Source: an archaeon (GTDB taxonomy: Archaea; Thermoproteota; Nitrososphaeria; Nitrososphaerales; Gagatemarchaeaceae). Taken from it: a DNA stretch of 56,800 nucleotides. The stretch is taken from positions 1-56,800 of the forward strand of contig JAKACC010000004.1 in assembly GCA_021796515.1 (NCBI GenBank), read 5' to 3'. The notes under the pieces are model-generated. The model ran no database searches, was not told where the DNA came from, and was given only the letters and a program-made list of their open reading frames with translations. A program made the position numbers and the translations under genes. Shown piece by piece: positions 1-9,031 of the stretch (its first letter is position 1; each line of letters starts with the position of its first letter).

Positions 1-362
1 TGGTATGAGTAGCTCGGAGGGAGCTGGACAAGAATGGGTCCGAGCTTGCCCGTGGCGATGAGCGGCTTGAGAACCTCCAGGAACCTGACCAGGTCTGCCT
101 CGACTCCCTGGCCCGTGTCAAGCCGCTTGTCATGTGTGAGCTGCCTTGGGAGCTTGACCGAAAAGACGAATCTTTCTGGGGTGTATCTGGCCCACCCCTC
201 GACCATCCTCTTCGAGGGGAACGCGTAGAACGAGGAGTCTACCTCGACGGTCTGATAATACTTGGAGTAGTAAGCGAGCTTGTTCGTCGTCGAGCTGGGA
301 TAGAAAGCGCCCGCCCACTCGTTATACGACCACCCCGACGTCCCTATGAGGAGATCGGACAA
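1..362 (-). CDS. DUF72 (YecE-like) family protein, C-terminus truncated by window edge
   Basis: Not in the ORF track. Manual minus-strand translation from TTG at 362: LSDLLIGTSGWSYNEWAGAFYPSSTTNKLAYYSKYYQTVEVDSSFYAFPSKRMVEGWARYTPERFVFSVKLPRQLTHDKRLD..., which is the typical DUF72 N-terminus. Confidence 0.85.
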   Translation of the reverse strand, partial: MSDLLIGTSGWSYNEWAGAFYPSSTTNKLAYYSKYYQTVEVDSSFYAFPSKRMVEGWARYTPERFVFSVKLPRQLTHDKRLDTGQGVEADLVRFLEVLKPLIATGKLGPILVQLPPSYSY

Positions 363-408
363 GCTGGTTGGGTCGCTGGGGGTTTGCGATTTAAACCTCG
401 GCTACGGC

Positions 409-1155
409 CTAGAGGATAGGCATCCATCCGGGACGCGCTGACCAGGTTGCAATGGCGTCGTGGGCGTGGATAGACTCGAAGCACCGCCCGCTCACGAAGA
501 GCGCGTTGGGGAACCTGCTCACGCACTCACGCACGAGGTCCTCGGCGAACCTGGGGTTGGCCTGCGCCTCCAGAATCTTCTTCGCTTCCTCCAGCCTCTT
601 CATGTGCTCCCGCGGCGAAGCAGAGAAACACTCGTTGATCCTCCGGATGACTCCCACCGAGTCCAGCGCCCTCTCGCTCTTGAGGACAAGAGTCATCTGG
701 GCTCGCTGCATGTGCCCGATCCCTATCATCTTCTTCGAGCAGGGACACGCCGTCATCCCGTCGACCACGTAACGATAGGTGACCGCTCCCCGCTGGGTGG
801 CCCGCATGGTGACCTTTGCGAACTGGTCGTCGAAGGGAAGGTCGAAGCTCGCGGTGACGCTCGACCCAGGTTGTGTCTCGTTGATTTCGCTGCATACAAG
901 CCTTAGCCACTGTTCGACCCCCCTGGGCCTTCTGCCGTTGGCCGCCTTCACTAGCCGGCTCATGTGCACCCCTCTGTGCAACCCGGTCGACGTCTGAATC
1001 GAAAGTTCGACGGGGAATGTCAGACTCCCGGTCGTCCCCAGAACCCTGAAGTTTGCAATGCCCGCATCGATCGGAACTTTCGAAGTTTCAGACTGCACGT
1101 CGGCGGTGGCGTCTATGAAGTCGAGAGCGTCTGATGCCCTCTCCTGCCTCTTCAA
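409..1155 (-). CDS. mptA: GTP cyclohydrolase FolE2/MptA family
   Basis: Translation contains FRVLGTTGSLTFPVELSIQTSTGLHRGVHMSRL and DGMTACPCSKKMIGIGHMQRA. Likely TTG start at 1155; the ORF track extends to 1269. Confidence 0.88.
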   Translation of the reverse strand: MKRQERASDALDFIDATADVQSETSKVPIDAGIANFRVLGTTGSLTFPVELSIQTSTGLHRGVHMSRLVKAANGRRPRGVEQWLRLVCSEINETQPGSSVTASFDLPFDDQFAKVTMRATQRGAVTYRYVVDGMTACPCSKKMIGIGHMQRAQMTLVLKSERALDSVGVIRRINECFSASPREHMKRLEEAKKILEAQANPRFAEDLVRECVSRFPNALFVSGRCFESIHAHDAIATWSARPGWMPIL

Positions 1156-1181
1156 GGAGCCCTGAACTGGCCGCCCTTCCT

Positions 1182-1814
1182 TTAAGTAATTTTCCCCCGA
1201 CCGGGAGAAAGAGGGTCCAGAACCCCGGCCTCGGCGAAGGAACGCCTCCGGGTGAGGCACCCGTCGCACTTCCAGCAGTGCGCCTTCCCATCCCCGTGGC
1301 AGCTCCAGGTCCTTTCCAGAGGCACTCCCAGGGAGGAGGCAAGTGAGATGACTTTCGGCTTCGTCATCCGGCCAAGGGGCCTGACGATGCGAAGGCGGTT
1401 CTTGTCCAAGATAGGGGACGCGGCTCTGAAAGCCCTCTCAAGCGAGCTAAAGAAGCGGGGGGTCACGTCCCGGAAGACCTCTAGATCGTCCCTGTTGTGC
1501 CCTCCCACCAGGACCGAAGCACCCACCTCTTCGCCGTACGAGGCGGCGAACGAGTAAAACACGCTGTTCCTGAGAGGGATGTAGGTCGGAGGGAGACCGC
1601 CGAAGAGACCTCCAGGGATGTCTCCCGCCTCTCTCAGGTCGGGGACCCTCACCAGTCTATGCTCCGATACCCCCGCCCGAGAGGCGATCGACTCCGATGC
1701 CCGAAGCTCCTGCCGGGCGATGCCATGGTACTCGAAGGTCAGCGCCCTGACAGAGTATTCCCGCCTGACCATATAGAGCGCGGTGGCGGAGTCGATCCCA
1801 CCCGAAAGAAGCAC
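1182..1814 (-). CDS. queC: 7-cyano-7-deazaguanine (preQ0) synthase QueC
   Basis: LLSGGIDSATALYMVRREYSVRALTFEYHGIARQE PP-loop and C-terminal SCHGDGKAHCWKCDGCLTRRRSF zinc motif; start overlaps the queD stop. Confidence 0.88.
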   Translation of the reverse strand: MLLSGGIDSATALYMVRREYSVRALTFEYHGIARQELRASESIASRAGVSEHRLVRVPDLREAGDIPGGLFGGLPPTYIPLRNSVFYSFAASYGEEVGASVLVGGHNRDDLEVFRDVTPRFFSSLERAFRAASPILDKNRLRIVRPLGRMTKPKVISLASSLGVPLERTWSCHGDGKAHCWKCDGCLTRRRSFAEAGVLDPLSPGRGKIT

Positions 1815-2674
1815 TACCGCTTCTTTCGTCCTGCCGACGCACCGTCCTGATGCAGTTTCGCCAGTACGTGGCTACCCTTGTTGAGGCCTTCGTAGACATA
1901 GACTCCGACGGCGGTCACGTTCTTGGGCATCTTCGGGGCGACGCGCCCGAGGACCTCCCTCGCCAGGTTCTCCACCGTCGCCTCTCCATTCAACAGGACC
2001 GTCGTGTCTTTGGGGGCCTTTATGGCAAACTCTCCGTGCACAGTCTTGAACATGAGTGAGACGCTCTTGGCGTCCATGGCGGTCACATACTTCTCGTTGA
2101 TGAACAGCTTGTGGTCTAACCCCCGCACTGCCTCCCTGACTACAGGCTTCGTCACCCCGAAGTCGACCACCATCCCCTCGATGGGGCGGCCGACGACTTC
2201 CACCAGGACGCTGGAGGTGTGCCCATGCATGACCGAACACTTCTCAGTCTTAGGGAGGATGTGCGCATAGTCGAAGTTGAAAGAAGGGTCGTCGAGGAAA
2301 ATCGTCTGGACTCCTCCCTCTTCCCCAAGACCGAGCACCCTGATACCGTGGTCCATGCCATCGCTGCGGATCGCGTCCCTCCTGACGATCACGCAGTCTT
2401 TCTTCACTTGGTTCAGCCCTCTCAGTTCAGAGCCGCCAAACGCGGGTTCGACGAAGAGCCATACGCCATTGACCGCGAAATCTGCGACCAGCCCTGACCC
2501 TGGGACCTTCACGTTCTCCCTGTAGGCGATTTTTAGGCCGTCGAGGAGTCCCGCCACCAGCTGGTGAGTCCCGCTTCTCTTCAAGCCCCCTGCCGTCCTG
2601 TACCCCCTCTCATACCCCCCTTCGTCAAGGCGCCTGAGCCGGGGGGCGAGCTTGGACAGGAGTTTCTCACTCAT
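1814..2674 (-). CDS. queD: 6-carboxytetrahydropterin synthase (QueD/PTPS family) with about 140-aa N-terminal extra domain
   Basis: C-terminal half FNFDYAHILP...CSVMHGHTSSVLVEVVGRPIEGMVVDFG..LDHKLFIN; N-terminal half has no PTPS features. Confidence 0.85.
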   Translation of the reverse strand: MSEKLLSKLAPRLRRLDEGGYERGYRTAGGLKRSGTHQLVAGLLDGLKIAYRENVKVPGSGLVADFAVNGVWLFVEPAFGGSELRGLNQVKKDCVIVRRDAIRSDGMDHGIRVLGLGEEGGVQTIFLDDPSFNFDYAHILPKTEKCSVMHGHTSSVLVEVVGRPIEGMVVDFGVTKPVVREAVRGLDHKLFINEKYVTAMDAKSVSLMFKTVHGEFAIKAPKDTTVLLNGEATVENLAREVLGRVAPKMPKNVTAVGVYVYEGLNKGSHVLAKLHQDGASAGRKKR

Positions 2675-2732
2675 CTTCGGTGTGGCCGGAGACGGGTTCG
2701 TTTATACTGTTTCCGGCGGAGGGGCCTGTGGC

Positions 2733-2825
2733 GCGGCCTTGATCCAGCCTGGTCAGGATAGTGGCTTCCCATTCCCTGAGAGGAGAGAGCCATTCGCCCG
2801 GGTTCGAATCCCGGAGGCCGCACCA
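2733..2825 (+). tRNA. tRNA-Gly(CCC) with 16-nt canonical intron (2772-2787); CCA encoded
   Basis: Acceptor GCGGCCT/AGGCCGC, D-stem ATCC/GGAT, T-arm CCGGG-TTCGAAT-CCCGG, anticodon stem GTGGC/GCCAT, BHB GGC-TTCC-CAT...GGAG-AGA-GCC; mature loop TTCCCAA. Confidence 0.93.
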
Positions 2826-3011
2826 CAAATCGCGCCGCGTAACCATTCGGAGCAGTGGTCGGCGGGCCGTGAAGCCGGGGCCCATTGGAACTTGCGCTCG
2901 TTGTGACCGCTGCCAAGTCATGGTGAAGCTCTAATCCACAGGCCCTTCTCCATCACGTCCCATGTATGATTGCCAGCTTCGGGGATAATGGTGGTCAGTC
3001 GACCTGCGCGG

Positions 3012-3470
3012 TCAGTCTCCGATTGCCTTCAGAGCCTCAATCGCCTCGGCGATGTGCTGTCTTGGCTTGAGCTGCGACGAGAACTTGTGTCTTACGACAC
3101 CTTTCTTGTCTATGACGAAAGTGACCCGGTCAGGGATGAGGCCCATCGACTTCGCACCGTACTCAGCTCTGACTTTGCCCCCTACGTCTGCGAGCAGCGG
3201 GAATCTGGCCCCACATTCCTTTGCGAAACCGCTATGGCTCTCGGCCGAGTCGGAGCTTATGCCGACCACCTCTGCTCCCATCTCCAAAAGGCCTTCGTAG
3301 TTTTCACCGAATCCCTTTGTCTCTTGTGTGCATCCCGCGGTGAAGTCCTTGGGATAGAAGTAGAGGACCACGTTCTTCGTGCCGGCGAACTCATGTAACG
3401 ACACCGTCCGTCCATCCTGTGCTGGGAGGGTGAAGTCAGGGGCCTTGTCCCCTACCTTTGGACCGCCCAA
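3012..3470 (-). CDS. bcp: Peroxiredoxin (Bcp/PrxQ type)
   Basis: [47 protein letters not shown]. Confidence 0.92.
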   Translation of the reverse strand: MGGPKVGDKAPDFTLPAQDGRTVSLHEFAGTKNVVLYFYPKDFTAGCTQETKGFGENYEGLLEMGAEVVGISSDSAESHSGFAKECGARFPLLADVGGKVRAEYGAKSMGLIPDRVTFVIDKKGVVRHKFSSQLKPRQHIAEAIEALKAIGD

Positions 3471-3475
3471 TGTCC

Positions 3476-3811
3476 TCAGGTCCCCTCCGTGATCTTCTTC
3501 ATTGTAATCGAGCCGTTCCGGATGTCCAAGTCATAGATTTCATTGACGTCGAGCCTCAGGCCGAACATGTCGTACTCCGACTCGGTCAGGGTCATGATAA
3601 TCTTGGAGAACCCTACCTCCCTCATCTGGGGCATCAGACCCATGGACTGCAACTGCGACACCATCCCCTGGACGACTCTGGCCTCGTCGCTGGCAGGGAA
3701 CATTTCCGGCCTGCGCGCGTCTCTGACCTCAACCAGCTCGATTTGCTTCGCCGGGAGCCCGGTCAGAGGGTCAGTAACTCCGCTGATCCGGTTCACCTTC
3801 ACCTTGCCCAT
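3476..3811 (-). CDS. Small conserved archaeal protein, possibly arcadin-1-like
   Basis: 111 aa; [17 protein letters not shown]...[32 protein letters not shown] resembles arcadin-1-like proteins from memory only. Confidence 0.4.
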   Translation of the reverse strand: MGKVKVNRISGVTDPLTGLPAKQIELVEVRDARRPEMFPASDEARVVQGMVSQLQSMGLMPQMREVGFSKIIMTLTESEYDMFGLRLDVNEIYDLDIRNGSITMKKITEGT

Positions 3812-3886
3812 TGGTGCGTCGTCCCATGCCGCTGGTATAAACTCAGCGCCGGCTGTTTGCGCTCCGTTTGCTGCATGGAAACGGGG

Positions 3887-4363
3887 CTATTGTTGCGCGT
3901 CTGACCCAGGCTCGCCGTGTGTCTCTTCAGGCGCCCCCTGCTGCGGCTCCTCGGGGGGCATCTGGACGCCTTCCTCGCCCTGCTGGTTCGCCATGATAGC
4001 CTCAACATCTTCTGGCGAGAGGATTCTTGCCATCGAGAGGTTCACCAGTGAGTTCGCAGACGCGTCGCCGGACATCCTCCCTATCCTCCCTCTGAGCTGG
4101 CGCCATTTCAGCTTCGTGTTTCCGCTCTTGGAGGTATAGATGATCCCGAGGACGTCTCTGGCGTTGATGAACGTGATGTCCCTGATCTTCTTGAGGTCTA
4201 CCTTGTCGACCGCCTCAACATAGATGGATCCCTGATCACCTTGCTTTTCAGGGAACACTTCAGGGTCTCTGAGGTATGACTCCGGGATGAAGCTCCTGCA
4301 GGTGCTGCTGATCAGAAACCTGCGGAACCCCTCGAGGTTGCAAGTGACGTCGAGCTCGACCAA
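3887..4363 (-). CDS. Conserved hypothetical protein
   Basis: 158-aa ORF with archaeal codon usage, TATA-like ttataaaat upstream near 4399-4407; acidic Gln/Pro/Glu-rich tail. Confidence 0.6.
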   Translation of the reverse strand: MVELDVTCNLEGFRRFLISSTCRSFIPESYLRDPEVFPEKQGDQGSIYVEAVDKVDLKKIRDITFINARDVLGIIYTSKSGNTKLKWRQLRGRIGRMSGDASANSLVNLSMARILSPEDVEAIMANQQGEEGVQMPPEEPQQGAPEETHGEPGSDAQQ

Positions 4364-4559
4364 ATCCCGTCGCCTGACTCGCCGCGCCTCCTCAGAGGTT
4401 ATAAAATGATTCCCGCACAGAAACGGCTCTCCGGGGAAGGGTGGGTTCCACTACTCAAGATCTTCCACACAAGGTTCAGACGGCTAATCCGGTCATCACC
4501 CACGACGAAAACACGGGTCGCTCAACATTAAAGCGTTCCAGAGGCGCGGCGCAGCCTCG

Positions 4560-5120
4560 ATGCGGTTCCTCGTCGGGTTGAAGGCGAAGGGGGTCCCCCA
4601 AGGGAGCCTCCTGGACTCGGCCAGAGCGGCCGCCAGGGGGCTCGGCGTCCAATGCAGCAACCCGAAGTGGACCTCGTCCGGGACCCTCGAGCTCGACGTG
4701 TTCTCCCCGACTCGAGGAGACTTCGACCTCTTCCTTGAAGTAGTCCGCCCTCTGGCCGACCTCGAGTTCGCCCGTGACCTGAGCGCGCCCCCAGAGCACA
4801 GATCCGAACCCGAGCTCCTCTCTGAAGCGAGGTCCCTCTTCAACGCAGAGCGCTACTGGGAGTGCCATGAAGTCCTCGAGGGGATCTGGAGGTCGAAGCA
4901 GGGGGAGGAGAAGCGGCTCCTCCAAGGGATCATCCTGGTCTGCGCCGCTTTCGTGCATCATCAGAAGGGGGAGGCGGAAGTAGCCATCGGCATCATGAGG
5001 CGCGCCAGGCCTCAGCTCATCTACCCCTCACCCAAGTACTGCGGCTTCGACGTGGGGGCTCTCAGGGCGAACGTCGAGACGGTCATCCAGACCGGCCACT
5101 TCTCAAACTTCCGGGTCTAG
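4560..5120 (+). CDS. DUF309 domain-containing protein
   Basis: EARSLFNAERYWECHEVLEGIWRSKQGEEKRLLQGIILVCAAFVHHQKGE is the DUF309 signature. Confidence 0.82.
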   Translation: MRFLVGLKAKGVPQGSLLDSARAAARGLGVQCSNPKWTSSGTLELDVFSPTRGDFDLFLEVVRPLADLEFARDLSAPPEHRSEPELLSEARSLFNAERYWECHEVLEGIWRSKQGEEKRLLQGIILVCAAFVHHQKGEAEVAIGIMRRARPQLIYPSPKYCGFDVGALRANVETVIQTGHFSNFRV

Positions 5121-5551
5121 CCGAACACGGGGAGGTTCATCGGATTCGCCTGTTCGGAGAGGGCGTTCCTGTCCCTCAGTCCCAGCAGGTTCAGCCCGAT
5201 GCCCAGGGCCGCCAGGACGACGCCGAGCGCGTAATGGTAAAAGACGCCCCCGAGGGAGGGATACCCGACGTAAAGGTAGGCGAGGTACCCCAGCAGCGCG
5301 AGGAAGACCGCAGAGAGACCGGCGCCCACAGGGTACGCGATCGACGCCCCCCAGAACCCGAAGGCGCCCACCGCCAATAGGGCGAATGCGAGCACGACGA
5401 CCAGGCCCGGCACAGCCCAGCCCAGTTGGGGCGCGACGCAACCCCCGGAGGGGCAGCCCCCCGGGGAGTTCCATATCCAGGTGGTGTAGATGGCGAAAGC
5501 CGACTCCAATATGGTGGTCCCACCGGCCACCTTCTTGATGGACGACGTCAC
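5117..5551 (-). CDS. Multi-pass membrane protein, unknown function
   Basis: 144 aa with about four hydrophobic segments; overlaps upstream gene by 4 nt. Confidence 0.65.
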   Translation of the reverse strand: MTSSIKKVAGGTTILESAFAIYTTWIWNSPGGCPSGGCVAPQLGWAVPGLVVVLAFALLAVGAFGFWGASIAYPVGAGLSAVFLALLGYLAYLYVGYPSLGGVFYHYALGVVLAALGIGLNLLGLRDRNALSEQANPMNLPVFG

Positions 5552-5973
5552 TTCTGCACCGTCAGCCTGTAGTGCCCGGCTTCGACGTTCTTGTTGATGT
5601 TGTCCCTCACGAGGAAGAGCCTGTGGATGGGGTCGACCGTCACGGGCGACAGCGAGAAGTCCTTCCCAACGACGAGCTCATACACCCGGCCGTCTCTGCA
5701 GGCGTGCGCCAGCTTCTTCCCCGGTTTCGCCCCGAGGCTGTTCATCACGACGTCTTTGGCCGTCGTGCAGGTTAGGACCGCCCACTCTTCGTCTTCCGGT
5801 ATCGACTCGAACCCTACGCTCGGCTTGAGCGGCTCTCCATACCTCTTGTCGTCGCAGAACAGCTTCTTGCAGCTCCTGCACCTCCAGACGTCCACGACCC
5901 CCTGAAGGTAGTTGTCGCGGTTCACGTTGACCATGCCGATGAATACGATTTCATGCTGGTGAGGTTCAGTCAT
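5548..5973 (-). CDS. Hypothetical protein with N-terminal CxxC element
   Basis: VDVWRCRSCKKLFCDDKRYG; 4-nt overlaps with both neighbours indicate an operon. Confidence 0.65.
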   Translation of the reverse strand: MTEPHQHEIVFIGMVNVNRDNYLQGVVDVWRCRSCKKLFCDDKRYGEPLKPSVGFESIPEDEEWAVLTCTTAKDVVMNSLGAKPGKKLAHACRDGRVYELVVGKDFSLSPVTVDPIHRLFLVRDNINKNVEAGHYRLTVQK

Positions 5974-6341
5974 TGTTCAGCCGCCTCCGCCCCCCTGTTT
6001 TTCTCCGTTGCGGCCTCGTACAGAGGGATGAGCTCCAGTATCAGCCTGTCTACGCGCATCCTCCTCTGGTTGATCTCCCTCACCATCGCCTCTCTCCAGG
6101 TCCTGTAACCGTTGGCTATCCCCAGCCTGGGGTGCACCGGGATGACGCTCTCCCCATCGCCTGAGATGATGGCCATCCCCTTCTCCAAGAGCCCTTTGGC
6201 CGACTCCCTCTGCGAGGATGGGACCCGGCCCTCGCGCAGGAGCCTCAGGTAGAGGGTGGCTTCCTCTCTGGACAGCGCCGCCTCGGCCCTCAGCTCCCTG
6301 ACGACCTCTTCCTCATCCCTGGGCGGCTGTCTTCTGCTCAA
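5970..6341 (-). CDS. TrmB-like wHTH-related small protein
   Basis: VVRELRAEAALSREEATLYLRLLREGRVPSS resembles the first helices of TrmB HTH; overlaps neighbouring genes by 4 nt. Confidence 0.6.
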   Translation of the reverse strand: MSRRQPPRDEEEVVRELRAEAALSREEATLYLRLLREGRVPSSQRESAKGLLEKGMAIISGDGESVIPVHPRLGIANGYRTWREAMVREINQRRMRVDRLILELIPLYEAATEKNRGAEAAEQ

Positions 6342-7102
6342 TGATTTGACGTCCCCGGCGAGCTCCAGAGGAACTCGAAGTAGTCCTTCGCGAAGCTCGC
6401 CAGCCCGTGGTGAGAAGCCCAGATTGCAAGCGGGAGACCTCCCTGCTCCCCGCTCCCAAGCAGGAGGACCACCTCTCTGGAGTCCGATACGAGGCCTCCT
6501 CCGTACATCGTCTTCCTCGACCTGACCTCTGCGTGCTTCGCCAGCTGGTCAGCCGCCCCATGCGGGAGGTCAGGGGAAGTCAGTATGAGGCATTTGACCC
6601 CCTTCTCCCTCAAGGTGGCAAGGAGGGGCTCGATCCTGTCGATGAACGGCGCCAGCTGCGAAGGCAGCGCTATGAGCAGCTCCGCCCTGCAGTTCAGCAG
6701 CAGGTTCTTCACCCGCGAAAGGATCTCGTTAGTCCCTCTCATGATCCATATGTCCGGCTTCTCCTGCTCTCCTCTGCTGACATAGATCCCCATCAGCTCC
6801 TCGAGGGCGGTCTGTTCCCTCTCCTTTCTCTCGGTCTCCTGCCTGGCCCTCAGCTCTTCCAGGGCGGTGTCCGGAGGCTTCGCGGTATACACGATTGGCC
6901 TGCTTTTCTGCTCCTCCACCCACCCGCGCCTGTGAAGCGACTCCAGGGCGTCATACACCTTGGAGTAGGGTATCCTTGCTTCCCTGCTTACGTCGCTGGC
7001 GGTCATCGTCCCTCCCTTCAGGAGGGCGACGTACGCTTTGACCTCGCTCCCGGTCAGACCGAGCTCCTCCAGAGACCCAGACGCCCTCTCGCTCAGAGTC
7101 AC
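6338..7102 (-). CDS. TrmB-family transcriptional regulator
   Basis: LEELGLTGSEVKAYVALLKGGTMTASDVSREARIPYSKVYDALESLHRRGWVEEQ plus TrmB-type C-terminal domain. GTG start at 7102 preferred; the ORF track start 7222 would overlap the divergent promoter. Confidence 0.85.
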   Translation of the reverse strand: MTLSERASGSLEELGLTGSEVKAYVALLKGGTMTASDVSREARIPYSKVYDALESLHRRGWVEEQKSRPIVYTAKPPDTALEELRARQETERKEREQTALEELMGIYVSRGEQEKPDIWIMRGTNEILSRVKNLLLNCRAELLIALPSQLAPFIDRIEPLLATLREKGVKCLILTSPDLPHGAADQLAKHAEVRSRKTMYGGGLVSDSREVVLLLGSGEQGGLPLAIWASHHGLASFAKDYFEFLWSSPGTSNH

Positions 7103-7138
7103 CTTTTCCAGCCTCCGGTCCCGTCGCGACAGGGCGAG

Positions 7139-7169
7139 TTTTAACTTTTTACCCTCGGCAAAGTTAAAA
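7139..7169. promoter_or_regulatory. Palindromic operator candidate in divergent promoter
   Basis: Perfect 10+10 bp inverted repeat TTTTAACTTT-N11-AAAGTTAAAA, immediately upstream of TATA-like cttatatg (about 7172-7179) for the 7214 gene and overlapping an A/T-rich element for the divergent TrmB gene. Confidence 0.75.
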
Positions 7170-7213
7170 TGCTTATATGCACTACGGGGTAGGGAGACTC
7201 CAGCGAATCTACT

Positions 7214-8887
7214 TTGGCCCAAATCGCAGATGTCAGCCTAGAGCTGAAGAAAGAAGTTTCGAAGGGGAACTTCATCCGACAGACGCAGTCGATCTGTCCC
7301 GACTGCAACCGGATCCTGCCCGCGATCGTCTTCGAGCGCGGCAGCAAGGTCTGGATGACCAAGACCTGTCCGGAGCACGGCGAGACGGAGGAGCTCTACT
7401 TCGGCTCCTACGAGATGTACAGCAAGTTTTCGCGCTATTGGAAGGACGGCAAGGGGACCCACGCCGCCAACGTCCCCATGGACGTCTGCTCCTGCCCGGC
7501 AAACTGCGGCCTTTGCTCCAACCACCTGTCGCACACTGGGCTGTCCAACATCATAGTTACCAACAGATGCGACCTGACCTGCTGGTACTGCTTCTTCTAC
7601 GTCAAGAAGGGGCTGGAGGGGGCCTACGTCTACGAGCCCACCCTAGACCAGGTCAGAGAGATGGGTCGCTCCCTGAAGGCTGAGAGGCCGGTCGCTGGGA
7701 ACTCCGTCCAGATCACTGGCGGAGAGCCGACGATCAGGGAAGACCTCCCCACCATAATCAAGATACTGAAGGAGGAAGGGGTAGACCACATCCAGCTCAA
7801 CACCAATGGGATCAACCTCGCGTTGAACCCTGGACTGGCGAAGAGGCTCAAAGAAGCCGGCGTGTCGAACCTCTACATGAGCTTCGACGGCGTGACCCCG
7901 AAGACGAACCCGAAGAACCACTGGGAAGCGCCCTATGCCATCGATGCCTGCCGGAAGGTAGGGGTGGGGATAGTGCTGGTCCCGACGGTCATAAAGTCGG
8001 TCAACGACCACGAGCTCGGTGACATCATCCGGTTCGGACAGAAGAACATCGACACGGTCCACGCCGTCAACTTCCAGCCTGTCTCGCTCACGGGCCGCCT
8101 TACCAAGACCGAGAGGGCAAAGTACAGGATAACCATCCCCGACTGCATCGAGAGGATAGAGGAACAGACCAACGGCATGATCACAAAGGACGGCTGGTTC
8201 CCGGTCCCGTCCTGCTCGCCGGTGACCGGCTTCATCGAAGCCTTCACGAAGAAGGAGCAGTACGAGCTCTCCATACACTTCGCCTGCGGGGCCGGGACGT
8301 ACGTGTTCAACGACCCGGACAAGAAGAGGCTCGTCCCGTTGCCGGAGTTCGTCGACATCCCGGGGCTCATCGAATTCCTCGACGAGAAACAGGAAGAGAT
8401 CTACTCAGGGACCAACCGCTACGTGGTCGCGGCGAAGGTCCTCACCAGGATTTCGTCTTTCGTCAACAAAGAGAAGCAGCCCAAGAGCCTGAGCTTCGCC
8501 AAGCTGCTGACCGACGCCCTTGTCAAGCACGACTACTCTTCCATCGGGCAGTTCCACCTTAAGAGCATGTTCCTGGGGATGATGCATTTCCAGGACAAAT
8601 ACAACCAGGACGAGGAAAGGCTCCAGCGTTGCGACATCCACTACCTCACCCCAGACCTGAGGGTCATACCATTCTGCAGCTTCAATGTCATACCGGAATG
8701 GTATCGTGACAAGATTCAGCAGAAGTACGGGATGCCCATAGAGGATTGGGAGGCCAAGACTGGGAAGAAGCTCGAGGCGGGGCTCTACAGAGGGACTCTA
8801 AGGCGCGGTGGGCACGTGCAGGGGTGCGGCTGCGCTGCAGGTGAGCACGGAGAACCACTTCCCATCCAGCCCATAACGGGAACCTAG
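7214..8887 (+). CDS. tes: Radical SAM protein, tetraether lipid synthase (Tes)-like
   Basis: N-terminal CPDCNRILPAIVFERGSKVWMTKTCPEHGETEELYFGS, CPANCGLCSNHLSHTG, radical SAM CX3CX2C (CDLTCWYC), GGEPT, C-terminal MGMMHFQDKYNQDEERLQRCDIHYLTPDLRVIPFCSFN; architecture as in MJ0619-type Tes. TTG start. Confidence 0.75.
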   Translation: MAQIADVSLELKKEVSKGNFIRQTQSICPDCNRILPAIVFERGSKVWMTKTCPEHGETEELYFGSYEMYSKFSRYWKDGKGTHAANVPMDVCSCPANCGLCSNHLSHTGLSNIIVTNRCDLTCWYCFFYVKKGLEGAYVYEPTLDQVREMGRSLKAERPVAGNSVQITGGEPTIREDLPTIIKILKEEGVDHIQLNTNGINLALNPGLAKRLKEAGVSNLYMSFDGVTPKTNPKNHWEAPYAIDACRKVGVGIVLVPTVIKSVNDHELGDIIRFGQKNIDTVHAVNFQPVSLTGRLTKTERAKYRITIPDCIERIEEQTNGMITKDGWFPVPSCSPVTGFIEAFTKKEQYELSIHFACGAGTYVFNDPDKKRLVPLPEFVDIPGLIEFLDEKQEEIYSGTNRYVVAAKVLTRISSFVNKEKQPKSLSFAKLLTDALVKHDYSSIGQFHLKSMFLGMMHFQDKYNQDEERLQRCDIHYLTPDLRVIPFCSFNVIPEWYRDKIQQKYGMPIEDWEAKTGKKLEAGLYRGTLRRGGHVQGCGCAAGEHGEPLPIQPITGT

Positions 8888-9031
8888 TCGCCGACCTCCA
8901 GGCTGACCGCTTTCAAACCGAGACGCCTTGGCTCAGGCCCCGATTCCGTCGGGTGCTTCAGCCAAAGGCGCGGGGCGAGGCTGTGTTTCCTTCACTCGAT
9001 TTATTTACCGGTGTTAGAGGTCGCTCTCTGA

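Noticed and set aside
1158-1269. N-terminal extension of the FolE2 ORF
   Set aside because: It overlaps the queC C-terminus and lacks homology; TTG 1155 is a better start.
7103-7222. ORF-track N-terminal extension of the TrmB regulator to 7222
   Set aside because: The extension would run through the palindromic operator and into the divergent gene; TrmB homology begins near GTG 7102.
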